Of a stretch of DNA of 41,381 nucleotides, positions 16,449-24,259 are shown piece after piece. Below the pieces are notes generated by a model. The model searched no databases and was not told the DNA's origin. It saw nothing but the letters and a program-made list of their open reading frames with translations. Source of the DNA: JAIRNF01 sp031550925. Lineage in GTDB: Bacteria; Bacteroidota; Bacteroidia; Bacteroidales; UBA932. Each line of letters opens with the position of its first letter. Positions within the stretch are counted from its first letter, which is position 1. The stretch spans positions 1 through 41,381 of the forward strand of contig JAVBOE010000063.1 of the NCBI GenBank assembly GCA_031550925.1, read 5' to 3'. Both the position numbers and the translations under genes were made by a program.

Positions 16449-17159
16449 ATGAAAACAAATCTTATCATACGGTCGATGCTGGTACTTACAATAGGTTCCT
16501 TCCTTTCGGTACAATCATTGTACGCACAGACCAGCAGACGAAGCAGCGGTAGCAGTAGGAGCGAGGCTCGCCAATCTAGCACAAGCGTTCGTCAAGAAAA
16601 CAGAAGTAGCAATCGCAATCAGGAGAAAGCATCTAGCAACGATAGAAAGCAACCTGAGAGAGGCACTCAACAGAATGTTCAACATCATTCTGATAATAAA
16701 AATCAACCTAACAGAGATGTTCAGCAAAACGCTCAGCGTCATTCTAATAATAGAAATCAGGTAAATAGAAACAACGACAGGCATCCGCAAAATAACCATC
16801 AGGCTCATCATCAGCCACAAAGACAACATCATAACAGCAATGTTTATGATAACAGGTACGGCAACAGGCACGACAGCTATAAGACGAGCTACATTCGTCA
16901 CTACAGCAACAGATACGTAAACAGAATGCCACCTCAATTAAGAGATGAGCGTCACTTGAGGTACGATTCTCGCTACTACAATAGAGGTTATGTTTGGGTT
17001 CCGGGCTTTTGGGAATGGGATTTTAGAATGGGAAGCTACTACTGGACAAGCGGCTACTGGGTAAGAGATAGAGTAGGATATGTTTACTACCCCGGATACT
17101 GGGAGCCGGTTCGCGGAGGTTTCTACATCTGGATAGAAGGAGGATGGTTTTTAGGATAA
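16449..17159 (+). CDS. secreted low-complexity protein with W-x-G-x-W-type repeats
   Basis: A 236-aa protein. Residues 1-26 are a signal peptide (ending SLYAQ). About 28-135 is strongly biased to Arg, Ser, Asn, Gln and His, with no folded domain visible. About 175-236 contains four aromatic repeat units: GYVWVPGFWEW, YYWTSGYWVRDR, YVYYPGYWEP and FYIWIEGGWFLG. These resemble the WXXGXW/YXWV repeat family found in secreted bacterial proteins of unknown role. The basic, His-rich linker could bind nucleic acid, polyanions or metal, which is speculation. It follows the Bat operon by 215 bp and has its own terminator, so it is probably monocistronic. I see no clear promoter. Confidence 0.78.
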   Translation: MKTNLIIRSMLVLTIGSFLSVQSLYAQTSRRSSGSSRSEARQSSTSVRQENRSSNRNQEKASSNDRKQPERGTQQNVQHHSDNKNQPNRDVQQNAQRHSNNRNQVNRNNDRHPQNNHQAHHQPQRQHHNSNVYDNRYGNRHDSYKTSYIRHYSNRYVNRMPPQLRDERHLRYDSRYYNRGYVWVPGFWEWDFRMGSYYWTSGYWVRDRVGYVYYPGYWEPVRGGFYIWIEGGWFLG

Positions 17160-17182
17160 GCAGAAATTGAATATATCATTAC

Positions 17183-17216
17183 AAAGTGTCGATTTTTAAA
17201 TCGACACTTTTTGTTT
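17183..17216 (+). terminator. rho-independent terminator
   Basis: AAAGTGTCGA (17183-17192) pairs perfectly with TCGACACTTT (17201-17210), with up to three further A-T pairs in the loop, and is followed by TTGTTTT. It ends the transcript of the aromatic-repeat protein. Confidence 0.8.
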
Positions 17217-17230
17217 TAGAATACTTCTGT

Positions 17231-17260
17231 TTTGAATTTAAATCAAATCATATAACTTTG
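17231..17260 (+). promoter_or_regulatory. tnaA promoter
   Basis: TTTG (17231-17234), 18 nt, TAACTTTG (17253-17260) is a full Bacteroidetes-type promoter. Transcription would begin near 17266, giving a leader of about 220 nt before tnaA. Confidence 0.75.
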
Positions 17261-17290
17261 TATCTGTAAGAATTTGACAAATATCATTCG

Positions 17291-17374
17291 ATGAGTCACT
17301 TGCTATTTGCACTACCACCCATATACATCTTCTTAAACATTAAAAGAAGAGACGAATTCTTTTATCTATACTAA
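17291..17374 (+). CDS. possible 27-codon leader ORF before tnaA
   Basis: A short ORF inside the tnaA leader reads MSHLLFALPPIYIFLNIKRR followed by DEFFYLY. It starts about 25 nt after the predicted transcript start and ends about 110 nt before tnaA. It has a Pro-Pro pair and a run of hydrophobic residues but no Trp, unlike E. coli TnaC. A small hairpin (17373-17390) begins at its stop codon. In enterobacteria tnaA is controlled by a leader peptide that stalls ribosomes; an equivalent here is only a possibility, and the ORF may be chance. Confidence 0.25.
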   Translation: MSHLLFALPPIYIFLNIKRRDEFFYLY

Positions 17375-17444
17375 GGGCTTTTGTGCTCTTTTCACAATCT
17401 CTCTAAACCATAAATATAGTAGGTTTAAAGTCTTTTGACTTTAA
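17373..17444 (+). promoter_or_regulatory. leader RNA hairpins upstream of tnaA
   Basis: AAGGGC (17373-17378) can pair with GCTCTT (17385-17390), with one G-U pair, followed by TTC. Further down TTAAAGTC (17425-17432) pairs with GACTTTAA (17437-17444) around a TTTT loop. An overlapping alternative, GACTT (17437-17441) with AAGTC (17443-17447), excludes the second hairpin. Together they could form a switch, but stability has not been calculated. Confidence 0.3.
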
Positions 17445-17487
17445 GTCTTTAGTCAATATAAATTCATTACTTATAAAATATAAAACA

Positions 17488-18861
17488 ATGGAACTACCAT
17501 ACGCAGAACCGTATAGAATTAAAATGGTTGAGCCTATCAGGCTAAGCACTCGCGAAGAACGCGAAAAATGGATTAAAGAAGCAAAGTATAACACATTCAG
17601 CTTACGCTCAGATCAAGTATTTATTGATTTGCTTACCGACTCCGGAACGGGAGCAATGAGCGATAGACAGTGGGCTGCAATGATGTTAGGAGACGAGAGC
17701 TATGCGGGCTCTTCATCGTACTTTAACCTTAAAAAATCAATTGCGGATGTTACCGGCTTTGAGTATTTCTTACCTACTCACCAAGGTCGTGCTGCAGAAA
17801 ATGTACTATTCTCTGTGTTAATCAAAGCCGGAGATCGTATCCCCGGAAACTCTCATTTCGATACTACTAAAGGACATATCGAATATCGTAAAGCAACAGC
17901 TGTTGATTGTACGATTGACGAGGCAAAGGATACACAGCTGGAAATCCCTTTCAAGGGGAATGTTTCTCCTGAAAAGTTGGAAAAAGAGCTGGCAGAAAAT
18001 CATGATAAGATTCCTTTTATAATCGTTACGCTTACAAATAATACGGCAGGTGGACAACCCGTTTCTATGGAAAATATTAAGGAAGTTCACAAGATTGCTA
18101 AGAAGTATAAAAAGCCTGTAGTGTTTGATTCTGCTCGTTTTGCAGAGAATGCGTACTTTATTAAAATGCGCGAAAAAGGCTACGAGAAAAAAACTATCAA
18201 AGAAATCTGTAAAGAGATGTTCTCGTATGCTGATGCTATGACAATGAGTTCGAAGAAAGACGCTATTGTGAACATTGGTGGATTTATTGCAACTCGTCAC
18301 GAAGATTGGATTAAGCAAGCCGCTACATTCAATATTATGTATGAAGGATTCGTTACATACGGCGGTATGAGCGGACGTGATATGAACGCTTTGGCTGTGG
18401 GGCTTGACGAAGGTACACAGTTTGATGTTCTCAATGCTCGTATTAGTCAGGTTGCGTACTTAGGCAAAAAGTTAGATGAGTATGGAATTCCTTACCAACG
18501 TCCTGCCGGTGGACATGCTATTTTTGTTGATGCACTAAAGGTTTTAACTAACGTTCCAAAAGAAGAATTTCCGGCGCAAACGTTAGTTATAGAGCTATAT
18601 TTGGAAGCAGGTATTCGTAGCTGTGAGATTGGTTACTTGCTGGCAGATCGTGACCCCGTAACCCGCGAAAATCGTTTTGGCGGATTAGATCTTTGCCGTT
18701 TGGCAATCTCTCGTCGTACATACACAAACAACCACATGGATGTTATTGCTGCAGCGTTGAAGAATGTTTACGATCGTCGCGATAGCATTAAGCACGGAAT
18801 GAAGATTGTAAAAGAAGCGCCTATTATGCGCCACTTTACGGTAGAGCTGGAAAGGCTTTAA
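17488..18861 (+). CDS. tnaA: tryptophanase (tryptophan indole-lyase)
   Basis: A 457-aa PLP enzyme that splits L-tryptophan into indole, pyruvate and ammonia in the cytosol. Shared beta-eliminating-lyase blocks are FIDLLTDSGTGAMSDRQWA, PTHQGRAAEN, NNTAGGQPVSM, DSARFAENAYFIK and SSKKDAIVNIGG with PLP-binding Lys257. It is tryptophanase rather than tyrosine phenol-lyase at the positions that distinguish them: Asp125 in HFDTTKGH (Thr in tyrosine phenol-lyase), Ile381 in CEIG (Arg in tyrosine phenol-lyase) and His449 in MRHFT (Phe in tyrosine phenol-lyase). Length is slightly below the E. coli enzyme. No tryptophan permease gene is adjacent. It has its own promoter, a long leader and a terminator, so it is a single-gene unit. 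Confidence 0.93.
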   Translation: MELPYAEPYRIKMVEPIRLSTREEREKWIKEAKYNTFSLRSDQVFIDLLTDSGTGAMSDRQWAAMMLGDESYAGSSSYFNLKKSIADVTGFEYFLPTHQGRAAENVLFSVLIKAGDRIPGNSHFDTTKGHIEYRKATAVDCTIDEAKDTQLEIPFKGNVSPEKLEKELAENHDKIPFIIVTLTNNTAGGQPVSMENIKEVHKIAKKYKKPVVFDSARFAENAYFIKMREKGYEKKTIKEICKEMFSYADAMTMSSKKDAIVNIGGFIATRHEDWIKQAATFNIMYEGFVTYGGMSGRDMNALAVGLDEGTQFDVLNARISQVAYLGKKLDEYGIPYQRPAGGHAIFVDALKVLTNVPKEEFPAQTLVIELYLEAGIRSCEIGYLLADRDPVTRENRFGGLDLCRLAISRRTYTNNHMDVIAAALKNVYDRRDSIKHGMKIVKEAPIMRHFTVELERL

Positions 18862-18880
18862 GCTAATACTATAAACAAGG

Positions 18881-18920
18881 TAGCGTCGTTGGTTAAATAG
18901 TCAGCGACGCTATTTATTTG
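18881..18920 (+). terminator. rho-independent terminator of tnaA
   Basis: TAGCGTCGTTG (18881-18891) pairs with CAGCGACGCTA (18902-18912) with one G-U pair around a 10-nt loop, followed by TTTATTTG. Confidence 0.8.
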
Positions 18921-18987
18921 TTATCAGCAGTTATTTAATGGTTGGTAAAATGATATTCTACTTTCCAATTTTTCGAAGAAAAAGGTT

Positions 18988-19023
18988 CCCTCTCCCTTTG
19001 GGGGAGGGTTAGGGAGGGGGCTT
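18988..19023. repeat. solo palindromic repeat of the CCTCCC-TTT-GGGAGG family
   Basis: A right-hand-orientation copy: CCCTCTCCCTTTGGGGGAGG with a GTTAGGGAGGGGGCTT tail, between tnaA and the MATE gene. The tail is the same as in the copies at 1345-1376 and 3747-3778. Confidence 0.75.
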
Positions 19024-19059
19024 TTGTTTGTTATATAGCATAAGTTGGTGGCTTTTTTG

Positions 19060-19067
19060 TACCTTTG
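19060..19067 (+). promoter_or_regulatory. probable promoter -7 box of the MATE gene
   Basis: TACCTTTG matches TAnnTTTG and lies 63 nt before the start codon. A TTG at 19045-19047 is too close (12 nt) to be an ideal -33 box. Confidence 0.5.
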
Positions 19068-19130
19068 CAGACTTAAATTAAAACAGGCTAGTAAATTCTG
19101 ATTGGTTGTGGTGCGCACAATCCCTACCAA

Positions 19131-20552
19131 ATGAAAGATTTAACCAAAGGAAAAGAAGGGAAAGTAATTCTACAATATGCATTACCAATGATTATTGGTA
19201 ACATATTTCAGCAGCTGTATAATTTTATTAATACGGCTGTTGTAGGGCGCTATCTTGGTCACGAGAAGATGGCCGCCGTTACCGATTCTTTTCCCGTTCT
19301 TTTTGCCATAATTGCAATGGCGATAGGTCTTACCATCGGGGGCTCGGTTGTGGTTGCTCAGAATTTTGGTGCGAAAAATTTTAATCAAGTTAAGCGGGCA
19401 TCCAGTACGATTATTATTTATCTTTTCGTTCTGGGTTTCATTATGGGAGCCATTGGATATTTCTTTAGTACAGATGTTTTACGACTGCTTAATACCCCGG
19501 AAGAGTTGATGGAGATGGCTACGGAATACCTTCAGGTAATGATGCTTGGATGTGTTGCAATCTTCGGATATAATGGGGTTGCTGCTATATTGAGGGGAGT
19601 TGGAGACTCCAAAACACCGCTATACTTTTTGATTTTCTCGACCCTTTTGAACCTGGGGTTAGATTTACTTTTTGTACTGTATTTCGGTTGGGGTTTAACA
19701 AGTATAGCATATGCAACGGTTATATCTAACACTGTTGCTTGGCTCTTAACTTTATTCTATTTGAATAAAAAGAATAGTCTTATCAGCTTCTCACTGCGAA
19801 ATATGATTTTTGATAAGAAGCTATTTAAACAATCGCTGGAAATTGGTTTGCCTTCCGGAATACAGCAAACCTTTGTAGCTATTGGAGCAATGGCATTACT
19901 GCGAATTATCAATCCGTTCGGAACAGCAGTTGTTTCCGCCTTTGGTGCTGCCGGTAGAATTGATACGCTTATTTCTGCTCCGGCCATGAACTTTGCAGGA
20001 GCACTTTCCGGTTTTGTTGGTCAAAATGTTGGAGCAGGATTATATGGTCGTTTAAAACGGGGGCTGAAATCTACACTCCTTATGTCAGGTGCAGTATGCC
20101 TTGCATTAACGGCGGTAGCAGTGCTATGGGGCGAAGATATTATGCGGATTTTTGTGAGTGATGATGGCACAAATACTGCCACAATTAACGAAATTGTTGA
20201 AATAGGGCATCAATACTTAGTTATAATCTGCTCATTCTATATCCTCTTTTCTACAATGTTCGTAATGAACGGATTTTTGCGAGGAGCCGGTGCTGTAATA
20301 ATACCAATGCTTACAACGCTTCTGTCGCTTTGGTTGGTACGTATTCCGGTAGCTATGTTTCTTTCAGATAAGATGGGCGTTGTTGGTATTTGGTGGGCGA
20401 TACCCATTGCTTGGTTGGTGGGATTGGCGGGTAGCTACATTTACTATAGATCCGGAAAGTGGAAGAAAAAAGCGGTTGTAAGAGAGAGGCATGTGCCGCA
20501 AGAAAGCGTTCAAAACCCCGATTCTGATAAGGATTATACAGCTAGAGTCTGA
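19131..20552 (+). CDS. MATE-family multidrug/metabolite exporter
   Basis: A 473-aa inner-membrane protein with about 12 hydrophobic segments in two homologous halves, as in NorM/DinF-type MATE proteins that export cationic drugs or metabolites against Na+ or H+ entry. Recognisable blocks are ALPMIIGNIFQQLYNFINTA, VVGRYLG, GGSVVVAQNFGAKN, AILRGVGDSKTPLYF, and in the second half LEIGLPSGIQQTF, GFVGQNVGAGLYGRLKRGL and MNGFLRGAGAVIIPM. A charged cytoplasmic tail follows the last helix. The substrate cannot be predicted. It has its own upstream promoter box; release factor 3 follows after 119 bp with a small palindrome between. Confidence 0.9.
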   Translation: MKDLTKGKEGKVILQYALPMIIGNIFQQLYNFINTAVVGRYLGHEKMAAVTDSFPVLFAIIAMAIGLTIGGSVVVAQNFGAKNFNQVKRASSTIIIYLFVLGFIMGAIGYFFSTDVLRLLNTPEELMEMATEYLQVMMLGCVAIFGYNGVAAILRGVGDSKTPLYFLIFSTLLNLGLDLLFVLYFGWGLTSIAYATVISNTVAWLLTLFYLNKKNSLISFSLRNMIFDKKLFKQSLEIGLPSGIQQTFVAIGAMALLRIINPFGTAVVSAFGAAGRIDTLISAPAMNFAGALSGFVGQNVGAGLYGRLKRGLKSTLLMSGAVCLALTAVAVLWGEDIMRIFVSDDGTNTATINEIVEIGHQYLVIICSFYILFSTMFVMNGFLRGAGAVIIPMLTTLLSLWLVRIPVAMFLSDKMGVVGIWWAIPIAWLVGLAGSYIYYRSGKWKKKAVVRERHVPQESVQNPDSDKDYTARV

Positions 20553-20606
20553 ATAAAAATAATGTGCTAATATGCTGATATGATAATAGAATAATGCTAG
20601 CACAAG

Positions 20607-20637
20607 CCTAAAGTCCCCTTTAGGGGATTTAGGGGCA
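20607..20637. repeat. diverged palindromic repeat or terminator-like hairpin
   Basis: TAAAGTCCCCTTTAGGGGAT then TTAGGGGC repeats the core-plus-tail design of the C/G-rich family but with CCCC/GGGG arms. It sits between the MATE gene and prfC and may also act as a terminator (TCCCC-TTTA-GGGGA stem). Confidence 0.6.
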
Positions 20638-20671
20638 AATCTTAAACTTTTTAAACAATATTATACTCTAA

Positions 20672-22252
20672 ATGGATTTTAAAAAAGAAGTAAAACGTTG
20701 TAGAACCTTTGCTGTTATTGCGCATCCCGATGCGGGTAAAACCACTCTTACCGAAAAATTGTTGCTTTTTGGAGGAGCTATTCATGTTGCAGGCGCCGTA
20801 AAATCAAATAAGATAAAAAAGACTGCGACATCCGATTTTATGGAAATCGAACGACAGCGTGGTATCTCTGTTGCCACATCGGTAATGGGTTTTGAGTATA
20901 ACGATTTACGAATAAATATTCTGGATACACCCGGACACGAAGATTTTGCCGAAGATACCTACCGCACATTATCGGCTGTAGATAGCGTTATCATTGTAAT
21001 TGATGGTGCAAAAGGGGTTGAAATGCAGACACGCCGATTAATGGAGGTTTGTCGTATGCGTAAAACTCCTGTTATTGTTTTTGTTAATAAGCTGGATAGA
21101 CCGGGTAAAGATCCGTTTGATTTGTTGGATGAGATAGAGACAGAGCTAAAGATAGGCGTTCGCCCTCTTAGCTGGCCTATTGGCGGAGGTTTTTCGCTGA
21201 AAGGCGTTTATAACTTATACGAGAAAAAGCTCAACCTTTTTTCGGGTGATGCTAAAAGTTATGTTGCCGAAGATATGATTGCTTTTGATGATATATCTTC
21301 TCCTGAGTTGGAAAGTTATATCGGAGATTATGCAGATAAACTGCGCGAAGATGTGGACTTGGTAGATGGTGTATATCCTGCATTTGATGTTCAGACTTAT
21401 TTAGAAGGAAATCTAGCCCCTGTATTTTTTGGTAGTGCACTTAATAATTTCGGAGTGCAAGAGCTGTTGAATTGTTTCTGCCAGATAGCACCTTATCCAC
21501 GTCCTTGCCCTACCGATGTTAGAGAGGTTAATCCCTTCGAAGAAAAGATGACGGGCTTTATCTTCAAGATTCATGCTAATATGGATCCTAACCATCGTAA
21601 CCGTTTGGCGTTTCTTAAGATATGTTCGGGTACATTCGAGCGTAACACTCCATATTATCATGTGCGTTTAGATAAATCATTGAAATTTTCATCGCCTAAT
21701 GCGTTTTTAGCAGATAAACGTTCTATTGTTGATGAAGCTTTCCCGGGTGATATTGTTGGCTTGCACGATACCGGTAACTTTAAAATTGGAGATACGCTTA
21801 CAGAGGGCGAGGTTCTACATTTCAGAGGCATTCCCAATTTCTCTCCAGAGTTATTCCGTTATGTAGAGAATGCAGACCCAATGAAATCAAAGCAACTGGC
21901 AAAAGGTTTAGACCAGTTGATGGACGAAGGAGTTGCCCAGCTATTTACTAGCAGTCTAAATGGACGTAAGATTATTGGAACTGTTGGAGTACTTCAGTTT
22001 GATGTTATACAGTATCGTCTAGAGCATGAGTATGGTGCCAAGTGCAAGTACGAACCTATTAACCTACACAAAGCCTGCTGGATAGAAAGTACCAATAAGG
22101 CGCAGATGGACGATTTTAAAAAACGTAAGCATGCTCAAATGGCTGTTGATAAGCATGGTCGAGATGTATTTCTCTCCGATTCGCCCTATTCACTACAGAT
22201 GGCGCAGGAGAAATTCCCTGATATAAAGTTCTATTTTACTAGCGAATTTTAG
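20672..22252 (+). CDS. prfC: peptide chain release factor 3
   Basis: A 526-aa translational GTPase that removes RF1/RF2 from the ribosome after peptide release. G1 is HPDAGKTT (18-25), switch I includes SDFMEIERQRGISVATSVMG, G3 is DTPGHE (85-90), G4 is NKLD (139-142) and G5 is in the RPLSWPIGGG region. Domain II (about 290-385) and the RF3-specific C-terminal domain (TVGVLQFDVIQYRLEHEYG) are complete. Length agrees with E. coli RF3 (529 aa). The GISVATSVMGF string and the C-terminal domain separate it from EF-G and LepA. It has no obvious promoter and may be read from its own weak site or through from the MATE gene. Confidence 0.96.
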   Translation: MDFKKEVKRCRTFAVIAHPDAGKTTLTEKLLLFGGAIHVAGAVKSNKIKKTATSDFMEIERQRGISVATSVMGFEYNDLRINILDTPGHEDFAEDTYRTLSAVDSVIIVIDGAKGVEMQTRRLMEVCRMRKTPVIVFVNKLDRPGKDPFDLLDEIETELKIGVRPLSWPIGGGFSLKGVYNLYEKKLNLFSGDAKSYVAEDMIAFDDISSPELESYIGDYADKLREDVDLVDGVYPAFDVQTYLEGNLAPVFFGSALNNFGVQELLNCFCQIAPYPRPCPTDVREVNPFEEKMTGFIFKIHANMDPNHRNRLAFLKICSGTFERNTPYYHVRLDKSLKFSSPNAFLADKRSIVDEAFPGDIVGLHDTGNFKIGDTLTEGEVLHFRGIPNFSPELFRYVENADPMKSKQLAKGLDQLMDEGVAQLFTSSLNGRKIIGTVGVLQFDVIQYRLEHEYGAKCKYEPINLHKACWIESTNKAQMDDFKKRKHAQMAVDKHGRDVFLSDSPYSLQMAQEKFPDIKFYFTSEF

Positions 22253-22294
22253 GTCATTACCTCTTTAAATATGTTCTAGTTCGTGTTATTTTAC

Positions 22295-22302
22295 TACATT
22301 TG
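22295..22302 (+). promoter_or_regulatory. probable promoter -7 box of the acetyltransferase/symporter/hydrolase operon
   Basis: TACATTTG matches TAnnTTTG 24 nt before the acetyltransferase start. No clear TTG is found at the -33 distance. Confidence 0.5.
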
Positions 22303-22325
22303 GGTATTAACCTAACTGTTTTACC

Positions 22326-22805
22326 ATGAACTTAGAAATACTACTGCAAAAAGACGAGCAGCATTTCGATAGTATGGCATCGATAATGTGCTCAACCGAT
22401 CCGTGGATTACGCTTAAACGTACACATAACGATTGCTTGCAATCCTTGCGTGGCGTTGGCAAAGAAGTGTACACCATATTTTTAGATAATGAAGTTGTGG
22501 GGGTTGTTGTTCTACAGACATTAGGCTCTTTTCGAATCTATTTGCAATCAATTTGTATAGCAGAAAAAGCAAGAAGCAAAGGGCTTGGAAATAAAGTGCT
22601 CGACTTTTTCGAAGAACGTATTTTCTCAGAATCACCTAACTTTTTTCTTTGTGTATCTAAGTTTAACCAAAGGGCGCAAAAACTATACTACAGCAGGGGC
22701 TTTAAGTTGATTGGCGAGATAGAAGACTTTGTAATAGAAGGTCAATCAGAGTTGCTGTTACGTAAAAGCATCGGATCATTCTCTTCTTTCAAACCTAAGA
22801 AATAG
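22326..22805 (+). CDS. GNAT-family N-acetyltransferase
   Basis: A 159-aa cytoplasmic protein with a GNAT fold. The acetyl-CoA-binding motif A is IYLQSICIAEKARSKGLGNK (71-90), in the usual place after beta-4, and motif B is NQRAQKLYYSRGFKLIGEIE (114-133). The substrate is unknown. Its stop codon lies 5 bp before the symporter ATG (or overlaps an alternative GTG start), so the two are translationally linked. If the symporter and hydrolase handle cell-wall fragments, an amino-sugar or peptide acetyltransferase would fit, but that is inference. Confidence 0.85.
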   Translation: MNLEILLQKDEQHFDSMASIMCSTDPWITLKRTHNDCLQSLRGVGKEVYTIFLDNEVVGVVVLQTLGSFRIYLQSICIAEKARSKGLGNKVLDFFEERIFSESPNFFLCVSKFNQRAQKLYYSRGFKLIGEIEDFVIEGQSELLLRKSIGSFSSFKPKK

Positions 22806-22810
22806 TGGCC

Positions 22811-24259
22811 ATGCAATCATATATCCTACTTATTGTTTTAGCAGCATATTTATTAATGCTGTTTGGTATTTCGTGGTACAGCTCCAGAAAAGCCGATAAT
22901 AAATCATTTTTTTTGGGAGATAAAAAATCACCGTGGCCTATTGTTGCATATGGTATGCTTGGTGCATCCATTTCGGGCGTTACGTTTATTTCCGTTCCTG
23001 GAAATGTTATCAATACTAACTTCTACTACATGCCGCTGGTATTCGGCTTTCTGGGTGGATACTTAATCATTTCAACTGTTCTGCTTCCGTTGTACTATAA
23101 GATGAATTTGGTGTCAATATACGGATACCTTGAGAATCGGCTTGGGTTGAAATCATATAAAACTGGTGCAGTATTTTTTATGATATCGAGAATACTGGGA
23201 GCTACTGTTCGCGTATTTTTGGTTGTATTGGTATTGTTTAACCTTATTCCTGCCGACATAAACGTGCCATTCTTGATAGTTACAATAGTATTCATGCTAC
23301 TTATATATTTATACACATTTAAAGGTGGCGTTAAAACAATTGTATGGACAGATTGCCTTCAAACCACTTTCACGCTTGTAGCGGTACTATTGACAATATT
23401 GGCTGTTTGTTCGCAAATGGGATGGTCGTTTTCAGATATGTCGCAGGCAGTAAGAGAAAGCAGCATATCAAAAATGTTTGATATGGATTGGGGAAGCAAA
23501 ACGCATTTTCTAAAACAGTTTCTAAGTGGTATATTCATTACTGTTTCAAGCGTTGGGCTTGACCAAGGAATGATGCAAAAAAATATTAGCGTCAATAATA
23601 TTAAGAATGCACAAAAAAACATGTTCTCTACCAGTATAATACTGGTTATTGCAAACTTCTTGTTCGTATTGCTGGGTGTTGTTTTGGTGCTATATATGCA
23701 AAACAAAGGTATTGCTGTTGCCGATAGCGATAATATATTTGGTACAGTTGCTGTTGGTTATCTTGGTACCGCTGTGGCCATATTTTTTGTTGTCGGTTTA
23801 ATATCTTCTTCTTTTCCTAGTGCGGCGGGTGCTCTAACCGCATTGACGACCTCGTTCTGTATCGATTTCCTTCGAATGGATAAGCGTAACGATATGTCGG
23901 AAAAAAGAAAAGTATCGGTAAGGCGAATAGTACATTTTGCATACTGTGTACTTTTCATTATACTGATAATGGTTTTCTTTGTTTCGAAGAGTGATGCGGT
24001 TATCAACCTTGTGTATATGATGGCGGCATATACCTATGGACCATTATTAGGGATGTTCTTTTTTGGCATATTAACCAAGCGTAACGTAAAAGATCGTTTT
24101 GTACCATACATTGCTGTGCTATCGCCAATACTATGCTGGGCTTTAGATTACAGCGCATCTACGTTCCTGAATTTTGGATTAGGATTTACCATACTTATCT
24201 TTAACGGACTGTTTACTTTCATCGGCTTATATATTTTCAGTAATGAGAAGAATCGTTAG
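22811..24259 (+). CDS. sodium/solute symporter (SSS family)
   Basis: A 482-aa inner-membrane transporter with about 13 hydrophobic segments. SSS blocks include FFLGDKKSPWPIVAYGMLGA, SGVTFISVPG (first unwound helix), YKTGAVFFMISRILGATVRV, GGVKTIVWTDCLQT, SSVGLDQGMMQKNIS and SSSFPSAAGALTALTTSFCI, which carries the Ser residues of the sodium site. A GTG at 22805 would add two residues; the ATG at 22811 is preferred. The substrate is not readable. The gene overlaps a beta-lactamase-family hydrolase by 17 bp, a pairing seen in Bacteroidetes loci that scavenge muropeptides and N-acetylmuramic acid, so an amino-sugar substrate is a reasonable guess. Confidence 0.88.
   Translation: MQSYILLIVLAAYLLMLFGISWYSSRKADNKSFFLGDKKSPWPIVAYGMLGASISGVTFISVPGNVINTNFYYMPLVFGFLGGYLIISTVLLPLYYKMNLVSIYGYLENRLGLKSYKTGAVFFMISRILGATVRVFLVVLVLFNLIPADINVPFLIVTIVFMLLIYLYTFKGGVKTIVWTDCLQTTFTLVAVLLTILAVCSQMGWSFSDMSQAVRESSISKMFDMDWGSKTHFLKQFLSGIFITVSSVGLDQGMMQKNISVNNIKNAQKNMFSTSIILVIANFLFVLLGVVLVLYMQNKGIAVADSDNIFGTVAVGYLGTAVAIFFVVGLISSSFPSAAGALTALTTSFCIDFLRMDKRNDMSEKRKVSVRRIVHFAYCVLFIILIMVFFVSKSDAVINLVYMMAAYTYGPLLGMFFFGILTKRNVKDRFVPYIAVLSPILCWALDYSASTFLNFGLGFTILIFNGLFTFIGLYIFSNEKNR

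Noticed and set aside
16515..16937. 140-codon antisense ORF in the aromatic-repeat protein gene
   Set aside because: Val/Ile/Met-rich reading arises from the Asn/His/Arg-rich codons of the real gene, which has a signal peptide and repeat motifs.
17488..18861. Tyrosine phenol-lyase instead of tryptophanase
   Set aside because: The residues that separate the two enzymes are Asp125, Ile381 and His449, all of the tryptophanase type.
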